Positions 43,301 to 50,910 of a DNA stretch of 64,000 bases are shown piece by piece. How positions within the stretch are numbered: the first letter of the stretch is position 1; each line of letters opens with the position of its first letter. The notes under the pieces are model-generated. The model was not told the origin of the DNA. It saw nothing but the letters and a program-made list of their open reading frames with translations, and searched no databases. The translations under genes and the position numbers were made by a program. Origin of the DNA: Chryseobacterium sp. ZHDP1 (GTDB lineage Bacteria > Bacteroidota > Bacteroidia > Flavobacteriales > Weeksellaceae); assembly GCF_018603435.1 (NCBI RefSeq), contig NZ_CP075682.1, positions 4,030,001 through 4,094,000 on the forward strand, in the 5' to 3' direction.

Positions 43301-45112
43301 ATGAACGGAAACGACATGGGAGATATCACCATTTCTGCAACCAACAGTTATTCCCTGAATGTTTATGATGTCGATATAAAAGTAAATTCTGCAGGAATTA
43401 TCGGAAACAACAGTCTTCATGTAACCGGAACGGTAAATAATAATACTGAGTCGCCAATAATTGATCTTACCGCTGAAATGCGCGATTTTGATGTAGCCTT
43501 CGCCCAGCAGTTCGTGACTTCGGTTTTTGGAAATCTGAGAGGAAAAGCAACCGGAGACCTTAAAATTTCAGGAAAATTCAGCAATCTGGACTACAGTGGA
43601 GATATTGCACTTAAAGGATTCGGTCTGAAACTTTTGTTTACAGGTGTTGATTATTCTTTTGATGATACTGTAATTCCTTTAACCAAAGGTTTAGCGATTC
43701 TTAACAGTGTTGAGGTTCATGACGGAAGAACCAATTCAAAAGGAAATATTTCCGGTGCGATTCAGTTTGAGACACTCTCGTCGATGGGAGTCAACCTCGT
43801 GATGAGAGCCGATAATTTATTAATGCTGAATACTACCCAGAAAGATCTGGATTTATTCTGGGGAAGAGTTTACGGGCAGGGAGATTTATACGTAGACGGA
43901 CCTGTTTCCGGTTTAAGTATTTCCACTCCTAACATGAAAGCTTTAAGCGGAAGTACATTTACATTCAACTCAGGCTCTACTTCTAATGTGGAAGAATTTA
44001 AGATGCTGAGATTCCTGAAAGAAGGAAAAGACGGTCTGGTTACTTTGGATGAAAAGAAAAAATCCGGAGCGAACATGAATATTGATCTTGCTCTGGATGT
44101 AGATAAAGGGACAACCGTGAATGTTCTTATTGGAGACGATGTCGGAAATATTATGGTAAAAGGAGCTGCCGAAAAGCTTCGTTTCCAGATGAGCCGACAG
44201 GGAAATATCGCCATGAACGGAACATATAAGGTAGATAACGGAACTTTTGTTTCCAAAGCGATTCTTAACAAAACGTTCCAGATTGAGAAAGGAAGCAGCA
44301 TCCGTTGGGATGGAGATGCGATGAAGCCAGCTTTGGATATTACTGCAAATTATACGAAAGTGGTTTCAAACGCAGGTAAATATCTGAATATGGGAAGCCT
44401 TCAGCCAATAACTATTCTGCTTCAGGCGAATATTACCCAATCGCTGGTTGATCCTAAAATTGATCTTGACGTAACTGCGTTGGATGTTTCCAGCCAGATT
44501 AAAGAGACGTTGGCTTCAAAAATGAGTCAGGAAGGTGAAAAAGTTTTACAGTTTGGATCTGTTTTACTTTTAAGCACTTTTAATGTTTCCGACACCGGCG
44601 GAGTGAATGTCAATGCGGCAGATCTTGCAGAAACACAGGGATACAATTTGTTATTAAAACAATTGGGATCTGTTTTAAATACTATGAGCAACGAATTCCA
44701 GATCGACCTGAATTATGTAAAAGGAGATCAGTATTCCAATGTAGGAGACCGTGCGAATGCAGGAGTTAGTTTTGCGCTTTCACCAAGAGTAAAAGTAAAA
44801 ACAGGACTGGGAATTCCACTCACAAAAACCGAAAATACAGACGTTAATTATCTGTCCGGAGAAGGGACGATCGAGTATGATATTTCCAAGAAAAATGACG
44901 GAAGTCTTCTATTGCGGGGATATTCCAAACCTTCCAACATCGGAATGGTAAACGGAGCCGGATCAAACGGAACTGCGAACCAGGCATACGGAGCGGGTAT
45001 TGTCTGGTCTAAGAGTTTTAATTCTATATTTAAAAAGAAGAAAAAAGATAAAAAACAAACGGCTGAGCAAACTGAAATAAAAACAGATTCTGTAAAATCA
45101 GGGAGTAAATAA
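40316..45112 (+). CDS. tamB: Translocation and assembly module protein TamB (DUF490)
   Basis: About 1598 residues from the ATG at 40316, which lies 4 bases beyond the tsaD start. After a charged cytoplasmic stretch (about 1-75), a single membrane helix (LLLILFWLGLALVAAIFIIINL, about 76-98) anchors the protein; the rest is a very long beta-rich, repeat-like periplasmic region. The C-terminal DUF490 domain is seen in KGSSIRWDGDAMKPALDITANY near 1322 and the closing VKGDQYSNVGDRANAGVSFALSPRVKVKTGLG region. TamB-family proteins bridge the periplasm and are linked to outer-membrane protein assembly or phospholipid transport. A TamA partner is not in the window. Confidence 0.92.
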   Translation: MAKLENNNENENKKSVAGNLGNQVQKAVENAEGVVKETVKEASELASDAINHPIETAEEFGKQAVKDVTSYSWWAKLLLILFWLGLALVAAIFIIINLPSTKQWAADQALQIVNRDFKAQMSTESVEVNFFGNVKIKGLKIKDYKGYDFIQSKEFIANSNWLSLASNITKNNSLSFNSLTLKNADVKVITYKGDSISNFIRFTKLFDSGKKRNPNKPPFQLDSRLQILDSKVSIVNLNSPGEKGKWLTATNFNLIAPNVKVNGRNISGIINNMSFTTTRWGKSHFVDTFSTELSMTPEYLFLKDLTLNTDHSLLQGDIKFNLHNDGSWADFADKVKWDMNLKQGSQLSGYDISYFVTNWDNFKPFNVSGKMTGPLNDFKLDNFLIRNPDVNIATKKMKVNKLLKGNFLIETNDLSADFTYKDLKAMMPSFIAKKMKNFADDFGKLKYNGTASVNPNRVYVSNGNLMTGIGQAKITNFSLTEYSSPMPKYAGIAEVKDLNTSVITKNKSVGLISGKFNINGQSFDVNTMKLTTKSQISSIEIMNKEINNLYLDGLLDHKKYNGLITVNDEQAKATIKGLIDFSTPRISMDVNADVNYLNMNYFTNKPGNQIVSGKVTGKMAMSSINDLALDVEARGINFATATQKYSIPNAKVKTFVENGGRVIAVDAPGAVNGKISGRYNLGDLAGMVENGLNKILVGPAPRKIYRGQSFAMNFDVQQGLVSYFLPDLKIPQGAKVEGQYDGNSNNLILNLDAASLKYIMTKTQEITEADKALAAANPEYKINERDKITRDSAMVDSVMVRINTANLNEQIYAKINRVLYNKNVLKDITLSGRNENNTILHLATKFKHGSPEDELDDNLKEYAINVNQSTNAGGDFVFRFEPTEVKFNDVTWAIDTSPELNHSITYRKKESDFDIQNLRVFSDNSALFIKDAQFKSAKDFYVDAEVDNFAIEKLLEMQAGGNSMNIKGLANGSVKIKMDKNTLQPLVDMTIDDIMMNGNDMGDITISATNSYSLNVYDVDIKVNSAGIIGNNSLHVTGTVNNNTESPIIDLTAEMRDFDVAFAQQFVTSVFGNLRGKATGDLKISGKFSNLDYSGDIALKGFGLKLLFTGVDYSFDDTVIPLTKGLAILNSVEVHDGRTNSKGNISGAIQFETLSSMGVNLVMRADNLLMLNTTQKDLDLFWGRVYGQGDLYVDGPVSGLSISTPNMKALSGSTFTFNSGSTSNVEEFKMLRFLKEGKDGLVTLDEKKKSGANMNIDLALDVDKGTTVNVLIGDDVGNIMVKGAAEKLRFQMSRQGNIAMNGTYKVDNGTFVSKAILNKTFQIEKGSSIRWDGDAMKPALDITANYTKVVSNAGKYLNMGSLQPITILLQANITQSLVDPKIDLDVTALDVSSQIKETLASKMSQEGEKVLQFGSVLLLSTFNVSDTGGVNVNAADLAETQGYNLLLKQLGSVLNTMSNEFQIDLNYVKGDQYSNVGDRANAGVSFALSPRVKVKTGLGIPLTKTENTDVNYLSGEGTIEYDISKKNDGSLLLRGYSKPSNIGMVNGAGSNGTANQAYGAGIVWSKSFNSIFKKKKKDKKQTAEQTEIKTDSVKSGSK
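40320..40353 (-). promoter_or_regulatory. tsaD promoter candidate inside the tamB start region
   Basis: Minus strand: TTG at 40353-40351, 23 bases, TAACTTTG at 40327-40320. Transcription would begin only a few bases before the tsaD ATG, giving an almost leaderless message. It lies within the first codons of tamB. Confidence 0.45.
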
Positions 45113-45176
45113 TCAGAATATTTTAATGATTTTTGTCATATGTGTTAATTATTGTTAATGTTTGATATAATTTTTT

Positions 45177-45202
45177 TTGTTAAATTATTTTTTTTAAATT
45201 TG
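45177..45202 (+). promoter_or_regulatory. Promoter of the Lrp-type regulator
   Basis: TTG at 45177-45179, 15 bases, TAAATTTG at 45195-45202, in a very AT-rich stretch; 44 bases before the ATG. Confidence 0.45.
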
Positions 45203-45246
45203 CAAAAAATATGTAGATTTTTTAAAGAAATTGTAATTTAACTAAT

Positions 45247-45717
45247 ATGAACTATCAACTGGACGAAATAGACAAGAAAATTCTTGATTTCTTAGTAGAG
45301 AACACAAGAATGCCTTTTACAGAAATTGCTAAGCAGATGGATGTTTCTGCGGGTACAATTCACGTAAGAGTGAAAAAGATGGAGGATGCAGGTATTATTT
45401 TGGGATCATCTCTTAATATAGATTACGGAAAGTTAGACTATCACTTCACCGCTTTTATCGGAATCTTATTAACCAAATCTAACAGAACTCAGGAAGTTCT
45501 GAAAGAATTATCTACTATTCCAAACGTAATTGAAGCTAGCGTAATTTCCGGAAAATATAATATTTTCTGCAAAGTAAGAGCTAAGAATACAGACGATGCA
45601 AAGAGAATCATCTACCAAATCGATGATATTCAAGATGTAATGAGAACAGAAAGTATGATTTCTATGGAAGAATACTTAAGCGACAAAAACAGACTGATTA
45701 ACGCGATCTCTGTATAA
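45247..45717 (+). CDS. Lrp/AsnC-family transcriptional regulator
   Basis: 156 residues. N-terminal winged HTH (LDEIDKKILDFLVENTRMPFTEIAKQMDVSAGTIHVRVKKMEDAG, residues 5-50) and C-terminal RAM ligand-binding domain with VIEASVISGKYNIFCKVRAKN near 98. Such regulators sense amino acids and act as octamers or dimers. The target cannot be told; the AT-rich region ahead may carry its own binding sites. Ends at a strong terminator. Confidence 0.93.
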   Translation: MNYQLDEIDKKILDFLVENTRMPFTEIAKQMDVSAGTIHVRVKKMEDAGIILGSSLNIDYGKLDYHFTAFIGILLTKSNRTQEVLKELSTIPNVIEASVISGKYNIFCKVRAKNTDDAKRIIYQIDDIQDVMRTESMISMEEYLSDKNRLINAISV

Positions 45718-45740
45718 TCAAATTTTAAACGAATTATATA

Positions 45741-45779
45741 AAAGAACTTATGAAATCTCTCATAAGTTCTTTATTTTTG
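45741..45779 (+). terminator. Terminator after the Lrp-type gene
   Basis: AAAGAACTTATGA (45741-45753), loop AATCTC, TCATAAGTTCTTT (45760-45772), then ATTTTT. It stops only 6 bases before the next ATG. Confidence 0.85.
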
Positions 45780-45784
45780 TAGTT

Positions 45785-46162
45785 ATGGAAGAATACAGCT
45801 ATTTTGACGAAGATCCGAAGAAAGGGTGGGGTTTCATCCTTGCTTTTGCGGCATTGCTCTTGTTTACGGTTATGGGATTCGGGATCGATCTTGATGAATA
45901 TTTGCAGCACGAAACCCTGAATATTCCGGCTTGGTACGCCTACACTGTTTTCGCAATTGATGCTTTAATGGTGGTAAGTCTTGTGCTTATGTTTTTTTAC
46001 AGAAAAATAGGCATCTTTGCTTTTCCTGCGTTATTGGTTCTGCATTTCTTCATGCACAACTATTACTTGTCTACTTTCCTTTACACTGACGTTACCAATC
46101 TTTTTCTTTTTACAGGTTTCGGAATGCTGGCAATAATTCCTAAATGGAAGTTTTTTAGGTAA
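45785..46162 (+). CDS. Small four-helix membrane protein, unknown
   Basis: 125 residues. An acidic N-terminus (MEEYSYFDEDPKKGW), then four hydrophobic helices (about 16-33, 50-70, 75-92 and 98-117) with an aromatic FMHNYY motif between helices 3 and 4. No family recognised with certainty. Followed closely by a terminator; likely monocistronic, though its own promoter is not visible, so readthrough from the Lrp gene is possible. Confidence 0.7.
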   Translation: MEEYSYFDEDPKKGWGFILAFAALLLFTVMGFGIDLDEYLQHETLNIPAWYAYTVFAIDALMVVSLVLMFFYRKIGIFAFPALLVLHFFMHNYYLSTFLYTDVTNLFLFTGFGMLAIIPKWKFFR

Positions 46163-46184
46163 TTTAATAATACAATAAATTGAG

Positions 46185-46207
46185 AGCGGGCTTTGTCCGC
46201 TTTTTTT
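46185..46207 (+). terminator. Terminator after the four-helix membrane gene
   Basis: AGCGG, 7-base loop, CCGCT and a run of seven T. Confidence 0.7.
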
Positions 46208-46259
46208 ATGGATGTAAAAGACTTCTTTTTTGTGATAGATAAATCTTTATCATTATTAT

Positions 46260-46277
46260 AGACAGATTAGTCTGTCT
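46260..46277. promoter_or_regulatory. Inverted repeat, probable TetR operator
   Basis: AGACAGA-TTAG-TCTGTCT, arms of 7 with a 4-base spacer, at the -33 position relative to the TACCTTTG box. Fits autoregulation by the TetR protein encoded directly downstream. Confidence 0.65.
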
Positions 46278-46295
46278 GTTTTTGAAATTTTGTAT

Positions 46296-46303
46296 TACCT
46301 TTG
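46296..46303 (+). promoter_or_regulatory. -7 element of the tetR-type gene
   Basis: TACCTTTG, 19 bases before the ATG at 46323; the -33 region lies inside the inverted repeat. Confidence 0.5.
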
Positions 46304-46322
46304 ACTTATCAAAAACAAAAGA

Positions 46323-46850
46323 ATGGTATCACCTAAAGAAAGAATCATAGAAACCACGTTTGAACTGTTTGCTAAACAAGGATATAATTCCACGGGAATA
46401 AATCAGATCATTGCCGAAGCAAAAGTGGCAAAGGCAAGTTTTTATCAGTATTTTAAATCGAAAGAAGATTTGTGTGTAGAATTTCTGAACGTAAGACATG
46501 ATTATTGGTTTGGTGAGCTCAACAAATTTGTATCAGGAAAAAAAGATGTAAAATCAAAACTGATCGCTTCTTTTGACTTTTTAATAGAAATGAATCGGAA
46601 AGAAAATTTCAGAGGTTGCAGTTTTCTTAATATTTTATCTGAGATTCCGACGGATAACCTAAAAATACTGTCTGTTATACAAAGTCATAAGCAGGATTTG
46701 AGAGATCATTTTTCATCATTACTGGAAGATCCGGATCTTTCTGATCATGTCTATTTGCTTTTTGAAAGCTCAATTGTCGAAAGTCAGGTTTTCAGATCAA
46801 ATGAATTAATAGAAAAATCAAAAAGAATAGTTAACAATCTAATACATTAA
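46323..46850 (+). CDS. TetR/AcrR-family transcriptional regulator
   Basis: 175 residues. N-terminal HTH: KERIIETTFELFAKQGYNSTGINQIIAEAKVAKASFYQYFKSKEDLC (about 5-50), typical of TetR repressors. The C-terminal helical domain contains GCSFLNILSEIP near 100, seen in the YxaF/LmrA-like group. The inverted repeat ahead of it is the likely operator. The DUF1348 gene follows after 2 bases, so the regulator probably controls an operon with it. Confidence 0.93.
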   Translation: MVSPKERIIETTFELFAKQGYNSTGINQIIAEAKVAKASFYQYFKSKEDLCVEFLNVRHDYWFGELNKFVSGKKDVKSKLIASFDFLIEMNRKENFRGCSFLNILSEIPTDNLKILSVIQSHKQDLRDHFSSLLEDPDLSDHVYLLFESSIVESQVFRSNELIEKSKRIVNNLIH

Positions 46851-46852
46851 AA

Positions 46853-47266
46853 ATGGAACAGAAACACCCACTTCCACCGTTCACTTTAGAGGCAGCCCTT
46901 GAAAAAATTCAGCTTGCAGAAGATGCATGGAACAGTCAGGATCCTGAAAGAGTTTCCAAAGCCTACACTGTAGACAGTGAATGGAGAAACAGAGATCAAT
47001 TTGTAAATGGCAGAGAAGAAATTGTAAAATTCCTCAGCAGTAAATGGCAGAAAGAATTTAATTATAAACTGAAAAAAGAATATTGGGCGCATGTAGATAA
47101 CCGAATTGCTGTACGTTTCGAGTATGAATATCAGAATAAAGAAGGAAATTGGTTCCGTGCTTACGGAAACGAAAACTGGGAATTTGACGAGAATGGTTTG
47201 ATGAGAAAAAGATTTGCAAGCATTAATGATTTAGCGATAAAAGAAGAAGACAGAAAGCTAAAATAA
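46853..47266 (+). CDS. DUF1348 / NTF2-like protein, possibly C-terminally shortened
   Basis: 137 residues. SnoaL/NTF2-like cone fold of the DUF1348 family: PPFTLEAALEKIQLAEDAWNSQDPERVSKAYTVDSEWRNRDQF, GREEIVKFLSSKW and FRAYGNENWEFDENGLMRKRFASINDLAI. From memory, family members continue after this point with a conserved Trp/Arg/Pro-rich tail to about 155 residues; here the chain stops at DRKLK. The tail may be lost or just variable. Co-transcribed with the TetR gene (2-base gap). The insertion sequence starts 80 bases after its stop. Confidence 0.85.
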   Translation: MEQKHPLPPFTLEAALEKIQLAEDAWNSQDPERVSKAYTVDSEWRNRDQFVNGREEIVKFLSSKWQKEFNYKLKKEYWAHVDNRIAVRFEYEYQNKEGNWFRAYGNENWEFDENGLMRKRFASINDLAIKEEDRKLK

Positions 47267-47345
47267 TTTTCTTGGAATTTCGCCTTAAAATGTCTAGATT
47301 CTGATAAAGCTTTGCTCCTTTGCGAAGATATCAACAAAGGCATAA

Positions 47346-47363
47346 TACTGAAAAATAGTTGGT
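47346..47363 (+). repeat. Left terminal inverted repeat of the IS
   Basis: 18 bases identical to the reverse complement of the right end. Confidence 0.9.
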
Positions 47364-47402
47364 AGAATCCTATCAAAACCTCATTGTTAGGCTGCTTGGA
47401 GG

Positions 47403-47436
47403 AAGTTTTATGAAACGTGTTTCATAAAACTTTTTC
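47403..47436 (+). terminator. Insulating terminator at the left end of the IS
   Basis: AGTTTTATGAAA, loop CGTG, TTTCATAAAACT and TTTT, located between the left end and the transposase start. It would stop transcripts entering from the host side. Confidence 0.75.
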
Positions 47437-47448
47437 TTTGTCTGAAAA

Positions 47449-48411
47449 ATGGCAAAAAAACGTTGTTGGTCTTGTTCAAGCCTGGAGGTAATTCGTTGGG
47501 GAAAACAAGGGGGAAAGCAAAGATTTAAATGTAAAAATTGCGGGATTTTATTTACTCAAAACAGAACGGAGCAGAGAATTAAAAATCGTTTTATCTGGTT
47601 CAAAAAATGGGTATTGGAAAGGCAGACCTACAAAACGCTTTGCAGAGACAGCGGTTATTCGAAAGATACTTTGCAGAAAACATTTTATACCATTTTAGAG
47701 CAGTCTCCTACCTTAAAGATCATCAAACGGGAAAAGGTGAATTTAAGAATGGATGCAACTTATTTTGCTCAGTTCTGTTTAATTGCTTATCAGGATGATT
47801 TTGATGGATATACACAGCTTATCCGTTTTACCGATGGAGAACATTATGAAGAAATCAGGGAAGATTTAAACAATCTTTTACGGCTGGGCGTAAAGCTGGA
47901 AAGCATTACTACAGATGGACATAAAAGCGTTTTGAAAGCCATAAATAAATCTGATGGAGACATCATTACTCAGAGATGTCTGGTTCATATTCAGAGAATG
48001 TGCCTGATCTGGCTCACAAAGTTTCCTAAACACATTGCCGGTCAGGAACTTCGAAAACACGTTTTATTATTACTGAAAATTAAAACACAAAACGATAAAA
48101 TCTGGTGGAAAAATGAACTCAACGACTGGTATTTGAGACATCAGGATTATATTAATGAAAAAACAATTAATCTTGAAACCGAAAGATACTGGTATACCCA
48201 CAAGCTTATCAGACGATCGTATTTTACTATAAAACGGGCATTGCCCAATATGTTTCATTATCTGGAAAATCCCAATATTCCTAAAACAACCAATGGTATT
48301 GAGGGATATTTCAGCCATTTAAAAAATCATCTCGACCTGCACAGAGGTCTCACATTGAAAAACCGAATCAATTTCATCAAATGGTATATTTATTTTTCTA
48401 ACGAAAAATAG
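47449..48411 (+). CDS. DDE transposase with N-terminal zinc ribbon
   Basis: 320 residues. Zinc ribbon Cys6, Cys9, Cys28, Cys31 (RCWSCS ... FKCKNCG), a helix-turn-helix region around 55-80, then an RNase H-like core with Asp102 (RMDATYF), Asp156 (TTDGHKS) and Glu285 (TTNGIEGYFSHLK) as the likely DDE triad; CLVHIQR near 177 is the typical motif after the second Asp. This matches the Zn-binding variant often filed under IS256, though the exact IS family should be set by comparison. Full length with no frameshift, so the element may be active. Confidence 0.88.
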   Translation: MAKKRCWSCSSLEVIRWGKQGGKQRFKCKNCGILFTQNRTEQRIKNRFIWFKKWVLERQTYKTLCRDSGYSKDTLQKTFYTILEQSPTLKIIKREKVNLRMDATYFAQFCLIAYQDDFDGYTQLIRFTDGEHYEEIREDLNNLLRLGVKLESITTDGHKSVLKAINKSDGDIITQRCLVHIQRMCLIWLTKFPKHIAGQELRKHVLLLLKIKTQNDKIWWKNELNDWYLRHQDYINEKTINLETERYWYTHKLIRRSYFTIKRALPNMFHYLENPNIPKTTNGIEGYFSHLKNHLDLHRGLTLKNRINFIKWYIYFSNEK

Positions 48412-48450
48412 AGTTTTTTTAGCCATAAGGTTCATCCGATAATAAACGAA

Positions 48451-48472
48451 AAGGTGAGGGAAACCTCACCTT
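48451..48472 (-). terminator. Hairpin at the right end of the IS (minus-strand terminator-like)
   Basis: AAGGTGAGG, loop GAAA, CCTCACCTT. On the minus strand it is followed by TTCGTTTATT, moderately T-rich; it would damp antisense transcription entering the transposase gene from the right. Confidence 0.5.
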
Positions 48473-48582
48473 AAAACTATCGTTTTGAACATTAATCCTA
48501 TTGCTGAAAAGTTGATCTCCACCAGTGCTTTTGTCCTCTTCGGATTAACATCCATAATTTATTAAAATATATCCTGAATTTC

Positions 48583-48600
48583 ACCAACTATTTTTCAGTA
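48583..48600 (-). repeat. Right terminal inverted repeat of the IS
   Basis: Exact inverted copy of 47346-47363. Confidence 0.9.
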
Positions 48601-48617
48601 CATTACCTCAACAAACG

Positions 48618-48646
48618 AAAAAGCATCCAAAAAGGATGCTTTTTTA
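48618..48646. terminator. Terminator of the transketolase operon
   Basis: AAAAAGCATCC, loop AAAAA, GGATGCTTTTT; T-runs on both strands. Serves the minus-strand genes. Confidence 0.85.
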
Positions 48647-48662
48647 TTTATTTTTAAAAGAA

Positions 48663-49610
48663 TTATTTATCTAAAATTCTCTTCACTGCTTCTTTCACGG
48701 CAGTAGAATCAATTTTATATTTCTTCATCAATTCAGCAGGCGTTGCAGATTCTCCGAAAGTATCGTTTACTGCTACAAATTCCTGTTTTGTCGGTCTTTT
48801 TCTTGCCAACATTCCCGCAACAGATTCTCCCAGACCACCGATGTAGTTGTGTTCTTCAGCCGTTACAATTTTTCCTGTCTTTTCAACAGATTTTAAGATG
48901 ATTTCTTCGTCCAAAGGTTTAATCGTGTGGATATTGATTACTTCACAGGAAATACCTTCTTTTTCAAGCTCATCTGCAGCAAGTAAAGATTCCCAAACCA
49001 AATGTCCCGTTGCAACAATGGTTACATCTGTTCCTTCCTGAAGCATAATTCCTTTTCCGATCTCGAAAGGCATATCTTCAGGAATGAAAACAGGAACTAC
49101 AGGTCTTCCGAATCTTAAATAAACCGGACCTTCAAAATCGGCAATCGCTAAAGTAGCTGCTTTTGTCTGGTTGTAATCACAAGGATTAATCACCGTCATT
49201 CCCGGAAGCATTTTCATCATTCCGATATCTTCCAAAACCTGGTGTGTTGCACCGTCTTCACCCAAAGTAAGACCCGCGTGAGAAGCACAGATTTTTACAT
49301 TTTTATTGGAGTACGCAATAGACTGACGAATCTGATCGTATACTCTGGAAGTGGAAAAGTTAGCAAAAGTTCCTGTAAAAGGAATTTTTCCTGTAATGCT
49401 CAAACCGGCTGCAAGACCCATCATATTCGCTTCCGCAATACCTACCTGAAAAAATCTTTCAGGAGCCTTTTCAATGAATTTTTCCATCTTCAAAGAACCG
49501 ATAAGGTCTGCACAAAGCGCTACAACATTAGGATTTTTATCTGCAAGTTCAGCCAATCCGGCTCCGAATCCTGAACGTGTATCTTTTTTTTCTGTATATG
49601 TAAATTTCAT
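48663..49610 (-). CDS. Transketolase, C-terminal subunit
   Basis: 315 residues. Pyrimidine-binding and C-terminal domains of a split transketolase: SGFGAGLAELADKNPNVVALCADL at the start, FQVGIAEANMMGLAAGLS near 73 (holding the catalytic glutamate), THQVLEDIGMMKMLPGMTVINPCD near 121, and TAEEHNYIGGLGESVA near 250. Must pair with the separately encoded N-terminal subunit just upstream. Transfers two-carbon units in the pentose phosphate pathway. Confidence 0.92.
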   Translation of the reverse strand: MKFTYTEKKDTRSGFGAGLAELADKNPNVVALCADLIGSLKMEKFIEKAPERFFQVGIAEANMMGLAAGLSITGKIPFTGTFANFSTSRVYDQIRQSIAYSNKNVKICASHAGLTLGEDGATHQVLEDIGMMKMLPGMTVINPCDYNQTKAATLAIADFEGPVYLRFGRPVVPVFIPEDMPFEIGKGIMLQEGTDVTIVATGHLVWESLLAADELEKEGISCEVINIHTIKPLDEEIILKSVEKTGKIVTAEEHNYIGGLGESVAGMLARKRPTKQEFVAVNDTFGESATPAELMKKYKIDSTAVKEAVKRILDK

Positions 49611-49664
49611 TTTTTTCTAATTATTAATTAAGATTACTTATTACCAATTACTCATTACTAATAA

Positions 49665-50516
49665 TTAATAATCAGCCGGAGCTTCAAGATATAACTGTTT
49701 GAAAGCTGTTTCCAGTTGCTCATCATTCGGAGCTTTTCCGTGCCAAGCGTGAGTTCCCATCATATAATCTACACCGTAACCCATCTCTGTATGAAGAATA
49801 ATGGCTACCGGTTTTTCTTTTCCGGTTTCTGTTTTTGCTTTTTCAAGAATGGCAATTACCGCCTCAAGGTCGTTACCGTTTTTCTCTTCCAGAACTGTCC
49901 ATCCGAAGGCTTCCAGTTTTGCATGAAGATTTCCTAAAGAAAGTACGTTATCTGTACTTCCGTCGATCTGTTGTCCGTTATAATCGATGGTTGAAATAAT
50001 ATTGTCAACTTTTTTGGCTGCTGCGTACATAAATGCTTCCCAAACCTGACCTTCCTGCAATTCACCATCGCCATGAAGAGAGTAAACCAAAGAGCTGTCT
50101 CCGTCCAGTTTTTTACCCTGAGCTACGCCCAAAGCTACAGAAAGCCCCTGTCCTAAAGAACCTGAAGCCACTCTTACGCCTGGAAGACCTTCGTGAGTCG
50201 TCGGGTGACCCTGTAATCTTGAATCTAATTTTCTGAATGTACTAAGCTCCTGAACCGGAAAAAATCCGAATCTTGCCAAAGTAGAATAGAATACAGGAGA
50301 AATGTGTCCGTTAGAAAGATAGAAATGATCTTCATTTTTACCTTCCATTGTGAAAGGAAGATGATAGTTCATTACCTTTCCGTAAAGGGCTGTGAAATAT
50401 TCAGTACAGCCTAAACTTCCTCCCGGGTGACCGGAATTTACAGCATGAACCATTCTTAAAATGTCTCTTCTGATTTGTGTAGTAAGAGATTTTAACTCTT
50501 CAATACTTTTACTCAT
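49665..50516 (-). CDS. Transketolase, N-terminal subunit
   Basis: 283 residues. TPP pyrophosphate-binding half: HAVNSGHPGGSLGCTEYFTALY near 23, HFYLSNGHISPVFYS near 64, SGSLGQGLSVALGVAQGKKLDG near 117 and the metal/TPP motif HGDGELQEGQVWEAFMYA near 149. First gene of the two-gene unit; 54 bases separate it from the C-terminal subunit. The two-gene form is common in Bacteroidetes, archaea and actinobacteria. Confidence 0.92.
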   Translation of the reverse strand: MSKSIEELKSLTTQIRRDILRMVHAVNSGHPGGSLGCTEYFTALYGKVMNYHLPFTMEGKNEDHFYLSNGHISPVFYSTLARFGFFPVQELSTFRKLDSRLQGHPTTHEGLPGVRVASGSLGQGLSVALGVAQGKKLDGDSSLVYSLHGDGELQEGQVWEAFMYAAAKKVDNIISTIDYNGQQIDGSTDNVLSLGNLHAKLEAFGWTVLEEKNGNDLEAVIAILEKAKTETGKEKPVAIILHTEMGYGVDYMMGTHAWHGKAPNDEQLETAFKQLYLEAPADY

Positions 50517-50910
50517 TATATAAGATTTATTTGTATGCGAATTTACAATTTTTTGATGGGTTACGGAAATGGAAAAATCCGCGCTGAAAAGTGCGGATTT
50601 TTATTATTTAAAAGGAAGTCTGTTTAAAGTTTTTTAATAGATTTCTAAATTTAAGTTTCAAACGCAAAGTCTTTATTTTCAGAGTTAACATTTTAAGATA
50701 AGCAAAGTGAAGCAGATTTCATCTGTCATTAAGCGAACGCTTCATCATCCGTCTCTGACGGAAATATCTTTGCTCAACTTCTCAAAAAAATAACAGGTTT
50801 CTTTGCGTTTAATAATTATATATACTGTACTTTTTATTAACACAAAAAGAACTGTATTTGTCTGAAAATTATTTTTTAATTTGTTTCAACAGGTTTAAGA
50901 CATTGGTTTT
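50517..50910. other. 394-base intergenic region
   Basis: Contains the transketolase promoter region at its left, a 12-bp hairpin with T-runs on both strands (50573-50602), and 300 bases with several short inverted repeats (for example CCGTC-TCT-GACGG near 50749) but no coding region. Confidence 0.45.
50573..50602. terminator. Bidirectional terminator between symporter and transketolase genes
   Basis: AAAATCCGCGCT, loop GAAA, AGTGCGGATTTT with one G-T pair. Most likely ends the symporter transcript, 310 bases after its stop. Confidence 0.75.

Larger units (their letters stand above)
47346..48600 (+). mobile_element. Complete insertion sequence, 1255 bp, with terminal inverted repeats
   Basis: Left end TACTGAAAAATAGTTGGT (47346-47363) is matched exactly, inverted, by the right end (48583-48600), with weaker similarity further in. 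One transposase gene lies inside. The flanks read CATAA on the left and CATTA on the right, at best an imperfect 5-base target duplication. Hairpins at 47403 and 48451 appear to shield the element from outside transcription. Confidence 0.9.

Noticed and set aside
43079..44301. Several open frames on the minus strand under tamB
   Set aside because: Antisense shadows of a long conserved gene; no known motifs and no promoters.
48663..50516. Separate transketolase halves considered as a gene broken by frameshift
   Set aside because: Each half has its own start, stop and complete domains, and two-gene transketolases are normal in Bacteroidetes.
50690..50770. Short inverted repeats behind the symporter as a structured RNA
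   Set aside because: Stems are short and do not form one consistent fold by eye; no promoter or terminator pair frames them.
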